Shown here in pieces: positions 1-9,057 of a stretch of DNA of 64,000 nt. Each line of letters starts with the position of its first letter. The first letter of the stretch is position 1. The DNA lies in NCBI RefSeq assembly GCF_000235365.1, contig NC_016452.1:978001-1042000 (forward strand). The letters run 5' to 3'. Source of the stretch: Eremothecium cymbalariae DBVPG#7215 (Eukaryota; Ascomycota; Saccharomycetes; Saccharomycetales; Saccharomycetaceae). Both the position numbers and the translations under genes were made by a program. The notes beneath the pieces were generated by a model. That model did not search any database, was not told where the DNA came from, and saw only the letters and a list, made by a program, of their open reading frames with translations.

Positions 1-488
1 CTCTTATCATCTTAATAGTTCCATTACCTTAGAAAATTTTTGAGCTCGTACCACGTGACCATGGCCAGTGAATTCAATATATGTCACGTGCTTATGATTT
101 TACATAAGGTGACTGCTGGCATAGAAGATATATCTGATTAGATGAAGAGTAAACTTCCTCAGTTTGCAATATCCTGGAGGGCCCTTGCGATGTTTCATGC
201 ATTCTATATATAAAGGAAGGTATTTTCGGCAGATTCATCGGAATTTAAAATGTTTCATTTTAAGTCATGTGATATTATTGTTACCCGGATGTGTGTACAG
301 TCTGAAATAATCATTTAAAAAAAAAGTATAGTTCGGGTTGCAGATTAGCAGAAGGGCTACCGTCTACTTCAATTGAAGAAATAAAATCTGCACCGGTGTC
401 ATCTTATAACTCAAATTGCTTAGGATTGGACTTTTGAGTGTCTAGAGAACCCAGGATAACAACCGAATTATCTTGAGAAGTATAACTA
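1..488 (+). promoter_or_regulatory. Upstream region of SGN1
   Basis: No gene is seen in this stretch. Two CACGTG E-boxes lie at 52-57 and 85-90; the second reads GTCACGTG, a good match to Cbf1/Pho4 sites. A TTACCCG heptamer at 281-287 matches the Reb1 consensus, and TATATATAAAG at 205-215 could serve as a TATA element. The motifs are seen directly; their use is inferred. Confidence 0.45.
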
Positions 489-1556
489 ATGACAGAAAGT
501 GCCATTGCATTGCCCCTTGAGCATACTGCTACTAAAGCCGTTACTGAAACAGTGAAAAATTTGCAGTTAGACGGTGAAACCAGTAATATGCATGAGTTGA
601 AGGACCAAGATGAATTATTGGAAACAACTGAAGATGGTAAAGAGTTATATGATAATACCTTTGAAGGACAAAAGGAATTATTTTTACAATTAGGTAAGGA
701 TGAGAAACATGCTAAGCAGGTCGAGCTGGATACTCGTTCCATCTTTGTTAGCAGTATTACTCCCGAAACTACTGCAGAGACTTTAGAAACACATTTTAAA
801 GATGTTGGAATGATTAATAGGATTACTATTCTGCACAACAAGAGGACTGGAGAACCAAAGGGGTATGCATATATTGAATTCGAAATGGTGGAATCAGTTG
901 CAAAGGCATTGGAACTAAATGGATCCGAGTTTAATAACAAGATAATTACGGTCGCCAAAAAGAGAACTAACTTACCTGGATTTGGGAAACCTTTTGCTTA
1001 TCATCACAACCAGCATATCCAGAATACTGATGGTAGTAATTCTTTTCACAAACAACATAATCGCTCTCATCTACAACATTCTCATCAGCAACAGCAGCAG
1101 CAATTACAACAACACCATCAACAGCAGCAACAGCAACAACATCAACAACGACAACAATATTTTTACGGTAATCAATGGCAAAATGGATTTATACATCCTC
1201 ATTGGAATTTTGCTGCCTATAATGCCTATACTCCATACAAGGCTGCAAATTACTATCCTGCTTATCGGTATCACCAGCAACCACAACACTCACAGAACAT
1301 ATCACAAAATAACAGACCTCAGCAACGTACTTCGAATGGTGCGTTTAGAAATGTTTATAGAGGTACTTACAACAATGCTAAGAGAGGAGCTTACAATGGT
1401 AGCAGAAAGTCTAGAAATAATAACATTGCAAATAACTCCATTGGTTCTGTACAAGATGAAAATGATGAACATGGGTCGCATAAGCATGATTTGCCCGTTT
1501 CTTCTCCATATAAACCTGTTGCGCAATCTTCAGAAACTGGTACCCAGGAAGCTTAA
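489..1556 (+). CDS. SGN1: RRM protein of the poly(A)-binding type, Sgn1 orthologue
   Basis: Cytoplasmic RNA-binding protein of 355 residues with one RNA recognition motif at about residues 82-160 (RNP2 SIFVSSI at 84-90, RNP1 KGYAYIEF at 124-131). The RRM ends in KKRTNLPGF, typical of the nuclear poly(A)-binding PABPN1/Sgn1 subgroup. An acidic N-terminus precedes the RRM. The C-terminal half is low-complexity and rich in Gln, His, Tyr, Asn and Arg, with a Gln-rich stretch near residues 200-225. The S. cerevisiae orthologue (YIR001C) is the first gene right of CEN9, and this one likewise flanks the centromere here. Family knowledge links Sgn1 to mRNA translation with eIF4G; nothing specific here proves that. 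The start is the first ATG of the frame. Confidence 0.9.
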   Translation: MTESAIALPLEHTATKAVTETVKNLQLDGETSNMHELKDQDELLETTEDGKELYDNTFEGQKELFLQLGKDEKHAKQVELDTRSIFVSSITPETTAETLETHFKDVGMINRITILHNKRTGEPKGYAYIEFEMVESVAKALELNGSEFNNKIITVAKKRTNLPGFGKPFAYHHNQHIQNTDGSNSFHKQHNRSHLQHSHQQQQQQLQQHHQQQQQQQHQQRQQYFYGNQWQNGFIHPHWNFAAYNAYTPYKAANYYPAYRYHQQPQHSQNISQNNRPQQRTSNGAFRNVYRGTYNNAKRGAYNGSRKSRNNNIANNSIGSVQDENDEHGSHKHDLPVSSPYKPVAQSSETGTQEA

Positions 1557-2030
1557 CCTCGAAACAATTAAGGTTATGAGTAATTGGGAAATATTCTGAT
1601 GGACTTCTTTCCTCGTTTTTTATTTCCTACTGGATCTGCTCATTTGTATTTTCATTATTGTCATTTACTAATAATATTACATTACTCTTTTTCATCAAAA
1701 AGGTTTCGTTTTCTTAATACCTGACGAACTGTACTTTTTAATGTACGTTCTTAAGCTAATGTAAAATAATACTCATTTGTAACACCTTGCTTACAATGAA
1801 ATTTTATCAGTAAATAAACTTTCTAAAGTATTTGAATACAAAATATATATATATATATATTTTACTAGCATTAACTATTATTATCTACTATATATAATAA
1901 GTCAATTAACAAAATATTTGTTACGTCACAGAAAAATCTCATTAACCGTGTGCTTGATACAATTGTTAAAAATTCAAAATAAAAATATTAAATATTTATT
2001 TTACCAAAAAAAAAAATAATAATAAAAAAT

Positions 2031-2070
2031 AATATAAAATAATATAAAATAATATAAAATAATATAAAAA
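2031..2070. repeat. Tandem 10-bp AT repeat
   Basis: There are four copies of AATATAAAAT (the last has A for T at its end), 300 bp outside the CDEIII side of the centromere. Seen directly; no function is claimed. Confidence 0.85.
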
Positions 2071-2368
2071 ATACAAAATAGTTCAAGGCAAATAACGAGT
2101 TATCTCAACTTTTTCGACAATTTTTTAAAACCATTCTCTAATGTACTTCGTTTCAATTAAATAAATCATTAATTAATTAATTATTTCATTATTCTATACT
2201 AAATTAATTACTATTAATTCTAAATAATCAAATATGTTGTTATTATGATGTATATAACGCTAATTTTACATTCTTAATTTAATTTTAAAAAAACATTGAT
2301 TATTGGAAGTAAGTAAATTTTATAATTCATATGAGGATTTTGTTTAAAAAAGTTTTTGTTTAAACATT

Positions 2369-2568
2369 TTTTTATTTTTCGGAAATCATAAACAACCTAT
2401 ATTATTAATTTATAATCTAATACAATATATTAGTCTATTATATTGCCATCAATATATTTTATTATATTAATAGAAAATATATATTTGTTGGTTTTAAGTA
2501 TAATAGTTTTGAAATATTATATTAATATTTATATGCTTAATTGTTATTAATATTTTGTATCATGTGAT
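2369..2568 (-). other. CEN: Point centromere (CDEI-CDEII-CDEIII)
   Basis: Read on the minus strand, CDEI is ATCACATG (2561-2568), matching RTCACRTG. CDEII is 166 bp (2395-2560) with only 21 G/C by my count, about 87% AT. CDEIII is 26 bp (2369-2394) with the core TGATTTCCGAA; it matches the S. cerevisiae consensus TGTTTWTG-N-TTTCCGAAA followed by three free bases and AAAAA at every fixed position. The flanking genes are homologues of those at S. cerevisiae CEN9 (SGN1, YIL001W) and CEN5 (YEL001C/IRC22). CDEI should bind Cbf1 and CDEIII the CBF3 complex, with a Cse4 nucleosome on CDEII. The long CDEII resembles Kluyveromyces and Eremothecium (about 160-170 bp) rather than S. cerevisiae (about 80 bp). 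Confidence 0.95.
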
Positions 2569-3100
2569 TAATATTTACGCGTATTAATATATTTATTTGA
2601 TAATCTACAGTAATAAAATATTGAGAATACGTTATACTGTTAATTCATTAAACAACTTCTACGTTTTTTATTCGCAACTACTTTTTAGCTAGTTCTGTGC
2701 CTCTTTCTGTTAGCTGTGAATCGCTTGCTTTTGATATATATAATTTTAAGTTTCTGTAATTATTTCATATTTTCGGAGTTTTTGTTTTTAATATTTTTTA
2801 AATATGTACTGATATGTACAACAGATGGCAATCAATATATACACTTAAGATGCACACATATATGGCACACGAGATAAGTTATGGATTCTGCTGAACTATA
2901 ATTGGTAGTTCAAGATATTAGCTCCTAGCATCAAATCTAATTCAGCTGTTGCTAATTTTGGAACCTTCAAAAATGCTTCTGATTTATTTGATCATCATTA
3001 ACGAATAATACTTAATGTTGAACTGGAAGTGTTTTCAGTATTTAACACGTAGTTTCACTTACATCAATCTACTGCAGTAAGCAAGTCTTGTTTTCAAATA

Positions 3101-3735
3101 ATGAAGTTCTCAAATCTGTTATTACTCTGTGGTATTGGGGCTTGGGCTGTAAATGCTGAAGATGTTGAAGAAGACATAGAATCTCCAAGGGTTGCAAACT
3201 TTGATATTGAATATTTCATTGCCGAAAACCCAAACTTCGATCCATCATCATTTTCTGAATTAGATTCTGGTCAAAATGTTACTCTGAACTTCAATTTTAC
3301 GAATTTTGAAAAAATAACGTTAGTGTTGTTGCCGTTGGTGGTAGTATTGTAAATGCATATAGTGGATCGATTGTTGCTAACATTACGGAAACTGGTATTG
3401 GACAAATTAATGTTGCTGTCAATGACTCAATTAAATTCAAGCAGATTTTAACTTTGGAGCTTGCCGAAGGTGATTATTATCTAATACCTAGCGTTATTGT
3501 CATTGATGAGGAGCCCATCAGGGTAGCTACAAGGCCTTCCTTGATTAGGATCAATCCACCACCTATGTCTTTCCTCAATCCAAAATTTTTATTTGTACAG
3601 GCTATTTTACTTTCCATCCTTGTCTATGGATCTTACTACTTCATCAATCAGAATTCTGCTCGCAAAACCTCAAAATTACCGGCTCAAATTAAAGTCGATG
3701 AATCTTGGTTACCTGAAATTCATAAGAACAATTAA
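3101..3735 (+). CDS. IRC22: Irc22-like ER membrane protein, reading frame broken by one base
   Basis: Two open segments together encode one protein of about 210 residues. The first (3101-3352) has a signal peptide (about residues 1-19) and an acidic start. The second is open from about 3313 to 3735 and has a beta-rich lumenal region, a membrane span near the end (PKFLFVQAILLSILVYGSYYF) and a short basic tail. The frames join at an A6 run (3309-3314), where one base appears to be missing. The layout fits Irc22, the yeast relative of TRAP-alpha. YEL001C/IRC22 is the last gene before S. cerevisiae CEN5, and this gene also borders the centromere. The break could be a sequencing slip in the homopolymer or a real mutation. 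It does not form a canonical -1 slippery heptamer. Confidence 0.75.
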
Positions 3736-3818
3736 TTTTTGAATATATTATTGATTTAATTGTACGGCTTAGATAAGAGATATATTCTACTATATATCAG
3801 TTTTTATTATAAAACATT

Positions 3819-5363
3819 TTACGCATCTAGTTTCAATTCAAGTAGTATGGTATCAATTGACTCTAAATCGCGGTTATATTTCAGCAGCCTATGTTTCTTT
3901 CTTAAGTCTATGTTATGATGACATTCCAAAAGTCGAAAATCTTCTAATGTCAAAGCATACTTTTTGAGTAGATAGTACCTCATATCATCTACCAGTTCAA
4001 TTGTGTCTGTTTCTTGCCGACAGTTGATTCTCTCTGCGCTCATCAAAATAGCAGCCTTCAATTCTTCATCTGCAGAGTACCTGTCTAAGTTATCGACAAT
4101 TATCTTGGCTGCATATTGTTCTAGTCTCTCCATACCAGTATCCCATGCTGCATATAGCACTTCAAAAATTGAGTGCCGTTCTAAGAGTTGATGTGATTGC
4201 ATTATAGTTACAGCAGCCATACTCTTTAATCTGTCGATTAACAAGGCATTAGCTACCATTAATACTTCAATTGCCCATTCCCATGGTATTTCAAGGCAGT
4301 CAAAATATAGGTATGATAATATAACTTCTGCAACATGTAAATCAGAGGATGGAAGTGTTATTATTGGGAATTTTTGATATCGGTCAAGAATATTATTATC
4401 CGTCCTTTTGTATCCAGCCGATTCAGAGAAAGGTGAAGTGAACATGACTTTAAAGTATTCAGCCCTCATTAAAATTGACCTGTGTGCGGGATATATATAT
4501 CCAGAGTACTCACCAGTTTTGACTAACAAAAATATATCCATCATTGAACCGCCATCCCTCATTGAATTCAGTTCATTATCAGGGATATCTCTATAATCCT
4601 CTGTGCTGATTTTCTTCTTCAATATGTTATTGACCATAAATGAACGTAATTGTGACTTTGCTTCCTCAGTAAACTTAAATTGTAACTCATTTATATAAGT
4701 GCGTTTCTTGGACGAATAAATGAAATGATTAACTGTGTTAATATATTCCGCTAATGATGGTATGGCTAGTTTCTCACAGAACATCTTCAGGAATTTGTAG
4801 TCATGCTGAGTAACTTCATGCAAGACAGGTATTAGATATAAAAATTTAACAACCAACGCAAAAGCATTCAGAGATTCTCCATATGGCATTTCAATAATAC
4901 TTTTATCCTTCCAAACAGTTGTCAGTTTCTCATAAAAATACGGGCTTCTGGCAGCTAGCAACAACCGATGTAGTCGAAATTCGCAATCACTATTAAACCT
5001 AAAAACTATATCTTGGCATTCTAGGCTTGAATTATTGAATAAAGCCGAAACATGTATAGCAAAAGGCTGCTTAATATCAACAGCCTTAGAAATATCGTAT
5101 TCAAGTAAAACATCCCTAATTGAGTCATTTAAAGCCCCGTAAATGCACCTTGCACCTTCATATCGGTCCCGGTCACAAACAGCTCCCCTGGAAAGTAACA
5201 GCTTAACCGCTTCAATGTGTCCACAAAGGCTTGCGAGGAATAATGGGGTATTATCAAACCTATCGAGACCATTAACATTCGCCCCAGATGCAATCAGCCT
5301 ATCAATATTCTCCAAATCACCAATCCTGCATGCATAGCAAAGGTCATTGAACTTTTTGTCCAT
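3819..5363 (-). CDS. Ankyrin-repeat and BTB/POZ protein, YIL001W-like
   Basis: A protein of 514 residues. Two ankyrin repeats are clear at about 5-68 (DLENIDRLIASGANVNG, then DNTPLFLASLCGHIEAVKLLLSRGA), followed by a degenerate third. Two BTB/POZ domains follow: one near 117-180 (DIVFRFNSDCEFRLHRLLLAARSPYF) and one near 273-350 (DIFLLVKTGEYSGYIYPAHRSIL). The C-terminal part is alpha-helical. This architecture and the position beside the centromere match S. cerevisiae YIL001W, which borders CEN9. BTB proteins often act as Cul3 adaptors, but yeasts of this family give little support for that, so the role is unknown. It converges on IRC22 with 83 bp between stop codons. It starts at an ATG (5361-5363). 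Confidence 0.85.
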   Translation of the reverse strand: MDKKFNDLCYACRIGDLENIDRLIASGANVNGLDRFDNTPLFLASLCGHIEAVKLLLSRGAVCDRDRYEGARCIYGALNDSIRDVLLEYDISKAVDIKQPFAIHVSALFNNSSLECQDIVFRFNSDCEFRLHRLLLAARSPYFYEKLTTVWKDKSIIEMPYGESLNAFALVVKFLYLIPVLHEVTQHDYKFLKMFCEKLAIPSLAEYINTVNHFIYSSKKRTYINELQFKFTEEAKSQLRSFMVNNILKKKISTEDYRDIPDNELNSMRDGGSMMDIFLLVKTGEYSGYIYPAHRSILMRAEYFKVMFTSPFSESAGYKRTDNNILDRYQKFPIITLPSSDLHVAEVILSYLYFDCLEIPWEWAIEVLMVANALLIDRLKSMAAVTIMQSHQLLERHSIFEVLYAAWDTGMERLEQYAAKIIVDNLDRYSADEELKAAILMSAERINCRQETDTIELVDDMRYYLLKKYALTLEDFRLLECHHNIDLRKKHRLLKYNRDLESIDTILLELKLDA

Positions 5364-5698
5364 AACAACACACAGCGAAACTCAGACCAATAATATTCGT
5401 CTAGATCCAGCTAGATTCTCAAAATAAGTATCTTTAAAAAAATCCTATTAACATTTCAGAACGTTTAAATGTGCATTAAATAATGTAGTTAATTAATAAT
5501 AATTCTGAAATAAATATATAAAAGGCCTGCCAGGTAAACAGTAAAGCGATAATATCGACAAAAAAATATTAGTGGCAGCAGATATTAGATCATCATGTGA
5601 GCCATAACTGGCACAAAAAATGCCGGATTGTGAAACTAGGTTTGACCGTTAGACTCATTATAATAGAACTAACATAAAGTTCAAGAACTGCATTTGCC
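5364..5698. promoter_or_regulatory. Divergent promoter, YIL001W-like gene / INP51
   Basis: This is 335 bp between two divergent start codons. It is AT-rich with a TATATAAAAG element at 5514-5523. No other feature is recognised. Confidence 0.5.
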
Positions 5699-8530
5699 AT
5701 GAAGTTATTTGTTAGAAAATCCCCTAGAGCTATAGCTGTGGCGTCTAACGATTATGTATTGGTGTTTGAAAGATCAAAGGACAATAAAATAGCTCAAGGA
5801 AAATCGACTCAGCCTACAATCATAGTGAAGACTATGTCAGAATCTATGCTAGTTGATAACGATTTTCTGGAATGGTCAGCTTTTCCTATCAAAGGTCTTC
5901 TTGGTATCATTCAAGTGAAGAGCCTAGTATTTATTGGTTTGATAATTGGGGTTAAAGAGGTAGCTAGGCCACGGTGGAAACATAAGGATGGTAGAATAAG
6001 AGGGTTAGAATCTATTTATCAAATTCTTAACGTTAATTTCTATTGTTTGGATTCAGCCGTCTACGACCAATGGCTTTATAATATATCAGAAATTTTCCAG
6101 GAGAAGCTTTTAGATGAGCATCCCTGTGGGCCTCTCAAAAAGTTGTTTAGCGATGGCACGTTCTATTATTCTATGGATTTTGATATTACGAATGTATTAC
6201 AAGAACGGGGACTTAAGAATAGAACTGAAAATATAATTGAACATCAGGAAAAGAAGTTCATTTGGAATATGAACCTCATATCTGAAATTGTGCAACTCCG
6301 CGGAAGGATCACGCCAGCTGAATTGCCCGTGTTTGATGGAGGACAGTTTCTTACATTTGTCATCAGAGGTTTTTGTAAAACAATTGCGACTGGCGATCAT
6401 GAAACACCAACTTCAGTGACATTGATTTCAAAAATGTCTACAGAAGATCATGAGAATAGCTTAGAATTACAAAGTGGCATTGATGATAGCGGTAATGTGT
6501 CGAATTTTGTTGAAAGCGAGGTCATCATTCAGACAGATAGCTATTTGTTTGCATATGTGTTAACTAGAGGAGATGTCCCATTATCTTGGGAAGTTGTGGA
6601 GGGCCAATTGTTGCACAGTAAGAAAGTGAAGCTAATAAAAAGTCCTGATCGTACTCAATCGTCTTTTGATAAACACTTTGACGAAATGGCATCAAGGTAT
6701 GGTGATTTGAGTATTGTAAATTTAACCAAGGTCAGGAATTCATCACATGAAGTGTTAAGTTCAGCATATAGGGATTGTGCTGATCTTAAGGGTATTAGAT
6801 TTACAAGTGTCGATTATTCCGCAGATGTGTTAACAAAATCTCCGCATAAATTATTATATTTCTTGAAACAGGATATTTATGAATTTGGGGCATTTGCGTA
6901 TGATATTTCCAGGGGCATATACGTTGGCAAACAAACGGGCACGTTTCGTATCAGTGCATTAAATTCCACAGGAAAACCTAATGTAGTTTCAATGACCATA
7001 AGCAGAGAGGTATTAGATTTAACTACTGATGAGCTAGATGGCTTTAATGTTACTAATAATTTGATTAAAAGGCATGAAGCACTTTGGGCCGATAATGATT
7101 TCTGGTTACAGAGGATCTATAATAAATATCAGAAAAATCCAGCAAAATGTAAAAAACTATATTCATTAATTTTTAGTGTAACATCAAAAGTGCTTCTTTA
7201 TGATCCATTACATGCTCACATATCCAAATGTTTGAAAAAAGTTAAAAAGGAGTTTACATATGAGAAAGATATAACAATATTTGCTGGTACTTTTAATGTG
7301 AATGGTAAACAGAGCAATGGAGAAATACATGAATGGATATTCCCAATAAATACTGATATACCGGATGGTATTGCAGATATGTATATCATAGGCTTACAAG
7401 AAGTTGTTGAATTAACGCCGGGCCACATGTTGACAACAGATCCACTCTCGAGACAATTCTGGGAGAAAAAGATACTAAAACAGCTTATTCGGAAAACTCA
7501 TTCAAAATATATTTGTGCTGGTAGTAATCAACTTGGAGGAGTATTACTTCTACTTTATGTGAGTGAAGCGGAGCACTCAAAGATTAAGCGTATAGAGTGT
7601 GATGTTAAAAAAACAGGCTTTGGTGGGATGTCTGCCAATAAAGGTGCAGCTGCTATAAGATTCATGTATTCGACTACAAAGTTTTGTTTTGTTGTTTCGC
7701 ATTTAGCTGCAGGTTTGGAAAATGTTGAACAAAGACATAGCGATTATAAGACAATTATGAAAAATATTCGGTTTTCCAGAGACGTCCGGATCAAGGATCA
7801 TGATGGTGTAATATGGATGGGTGACTTTAATTATAGAATTTTGCTTTCAAATGAAGAGGTAAGGAGGGCTATATCAGAAGGTAACTACACAAAGCTATTG
7901 GAAAAGGACCAATTGAATCAACAGATGATCGCAGGAGAATCATTCCCATACTTTAATGAAATGGAGATTACATTTCCACCAACCTATAAATTTGATCCTG
8001 GTACAAAAACTTATGATACCAGTGAAAAGATGCGCATTCCAGCATGGACAGATAGGATATTAAGTAGGGGTGAGGTTATTAAACCATTATGTTACGGATA
8101 CGCAGAAAATATAGTGTTTTCTGATCATAGGCCTGTATATGCAACGTTTAAAGCTCGTGTAACTGTTATAGATGAAGAGAAGAGGGCACAACTATCTCGC
8201 ATCATCCACGATAGACTTAAACAAATGTTTGCTGGACTAAGTGAGGAGGAGAAGGATACGTTCTTAGAGGAAAGTGAATTAATCGTAGACAAAATTGAAT
8301 TAAAGGGAATATCGCCAGTAGTTTCAAAAATTAAAAAGGTCAAGAAGAAGCTTCCGCCTCCAAGTTCAGATATAAAGAAATGGTGGATTGGTAATGGAAA
8401 ACAAGTTAAGATTACATTAGATGTAGATCCCGTAAAAGATATGCTCAATCCAAATAGGCCTGTGAATCCATTTCTCCCTAATGACACCAATGACTCATTT
8501 ATAGTCCCAAGAAATCATCAGGACGGTTGA
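5699..8530 (+). CDS. INP51: Synaptojanin-like phosphoinositide 5-phosphatase Inp51
   Basis: A 943-residue PI(4,5)P2 5-phosphatase acting at the plasma membrane. The N-terminal half is a SAC1-like domain (about 150-480) in which I find no CX5R catalytic motif, so it is probably inactive, as in S. cerevisiae Inp51. The inositol 5-phosphatase domain follows: GTFNVNG at 530-536, IIGLQEVVEL, GGMSANKGA, GDFNYR at 708-713, PAWTDRIL and SDHRP at 808-812, so the metal and His/Asp residues are present. The tail carries an NPF tripeptide (923-925), which in S. cerevisiae docks the EH-domain proteins Irs4/Tax4. Orientation and position match YIL002C. Confidence 0.95.
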   Translation: MKLFVRKSPRAIAVASNDYVLVFERSKDNKIAQGKSTQPTIIVKTMSESMLVDNDFLEWSAFPIKGLLGIIQVKSLVFIGLIIGVKEVARPRWKHKDGRIRGLESIYQILNVNFYCLDSAVYDQWLYNISEIFQEKLLDEHPCGPLKKLFSDGTFYYSMDFDITNVLQERGLKNRTENIIEHQEKKFIWNMNLISEIVQLRGRITPAELPVFDGGQFLTFVIRGFCKTIATGDHETPTSVTLISKMSTEDHENSLELQSGIDDSGNVSNFVESEVIIQTDSYLFAYVLTRGDVPLSWEVVEGQLLHSKKVKLIKSPDRTQSSFDKHFDEMASRYGDLSIVNLTKVRNSSHEVLSSAYRDCADLKGIRFTSVDYSADVLTKSPHKLLYFLKQDIYEFGAFAYDISRGIYVGKQTGTFRISALNSTGKPNVVSMTISREVLDLTTDELDGFNVTNNLIKRHEALWADNDFWLQRIYNKYQKNPAKCKKLYSLIFSVTSKVLLYDPLHAHISKCLKKVKKEFTYEKDITIFAGTFNVNGKQSNGEIHEWIFPINTDIPDGIADMYIIGLQEVVELTPGHMLTTDPLSRQFWEKKILKQLIRKTHSKYICAGSNQLGGVLLLLYVSEAEHSKIKRIECDVKKTGFGGMSANKGAAAIRFMYSTTKFCFVVSHLAAGLENVEQRHSDYKTIMKNIRFSRDVRIKDHDGVIWMGDFNYRILLSNEEVRRAISEGNYTKLLEKDQLNQQMIAGESFPYFNEMEITFPPTYKFDPGTKTYDTSEKMRIPAWTDRILSRGEVIKPLCYGYAENIVFSDHRPVYATFKARVTVIDEEKRAQLSRIIHDRLKQMFAGLSEEEKDTFLEESELIVDKIELKGISPVVSKIKKVKKKLPPPSSDIKKWWIGNGKQVKITLDVDPVKDMLNPNRPVNPFLPNDTNDSFIVPRNHQDG

Positions 8531-8564
8531 CTGTGCAACAGCCTATTCAAACATAGTTCTTGCG

Positions 8565-8795
8565 TTAAGTACTTTCATAATAAATATCATCTCGATAATC
8601 GCTTTGGCGGTTTTCAAGTAATTCGTTATCCTGACCATTTAACTCCTTCGCAGCAGCTAATAAAGTTTCGATGTTTCCTTCTAGTTGGTCAAGCATCCTT
8701 TCCATTCTTTCTGCTGTCTCCTCTCCTTCCTTTAACTTCTGGAATGCCTCCAGGAAATCAGAAGTTGATGCACCATCCTTACTAGCGACTGTCAT
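8565..8795 (-). CDS. Small acidic coiled-coil protein, YIL002W-A-like
   Basis: A 76-residue acidic protein with a predicted coiled coil over most of its length (about residues 14-60, with leucine-type heptads in MLDQLEGNIETLLAAAKEL). It sits between INP51 and WBP1 on the strand expected for S. cerevisiae YIL002W-A, a small protein of similar length and character. The start is an ATG (8793-8795). The stop lies 34 bp from the INP51 stop, tail to tail. The function is unknown. Confidence 0.75.
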   Translation of the reverse strand: MTVASKDGASTSDFLEAFQKLKEGEETAERMERMLDQLEGNIETLLAAAKELNGQDNELLENRQSDYRDDIYYEST

Positions 8796-9057
8796 TATGT
8801 ATTACCTTTAAAGTTGCTCTGCATAAAACTCACTTTAACGGGTTTACTAATCTGTCTAGCGATGGGAAATGATGGCTGTAGCAGGTGTATTGCTGTGTGT
8901 ATAAGTAAGCAAATGAATGACTTTCAAATAAAACATACATACGCTTAAAAAAAGTTAAAAGGTGGCCAATCCGATCAGCAGGTAGTTGCACATTACAAGC
9001 AAAGTAATACAGTGAGAATCACACCAAAAACAACTTGTTAAATCAAGCAGGTGTGCC

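Larger units (their letters stand above)
1557..3100. other. AT-rich pericentromeric intergenic region
   Basis: This is 1.5 kb of very AT-rich DNA without a convincing gene, between SGN1 and IRC22. It contains the point centromere (annotated separately), an (AT)n run near 1846-1860, and four head-to-tail copies of a 10-bp AATATAAAAT unit at 2031-2070. Part of it must hold the SGN1 3' end and the IRC22 promoter. Confidence 0.8.

Noticed and set aside
404..958. 184-codon minus-strand ORF over the start of SGN1
   Set aside because: It is the antisense shadow of the SGN1 N-terminus and RRM, with no domain of its own.
982..1599. 205-codon plus-strand ORF inside SGN1
   Set aside because: It is an alternative frame through CAA/CAG-rich codons, giving Asn/Ile-rich nonsense.
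3309..3315. Programmed -1 frameshift site in IRC22
   Set aside because: The codons GAA AAA ATA do not form an X XXY YYZ heptamer, so a base loss or sequencing slip is simpler.
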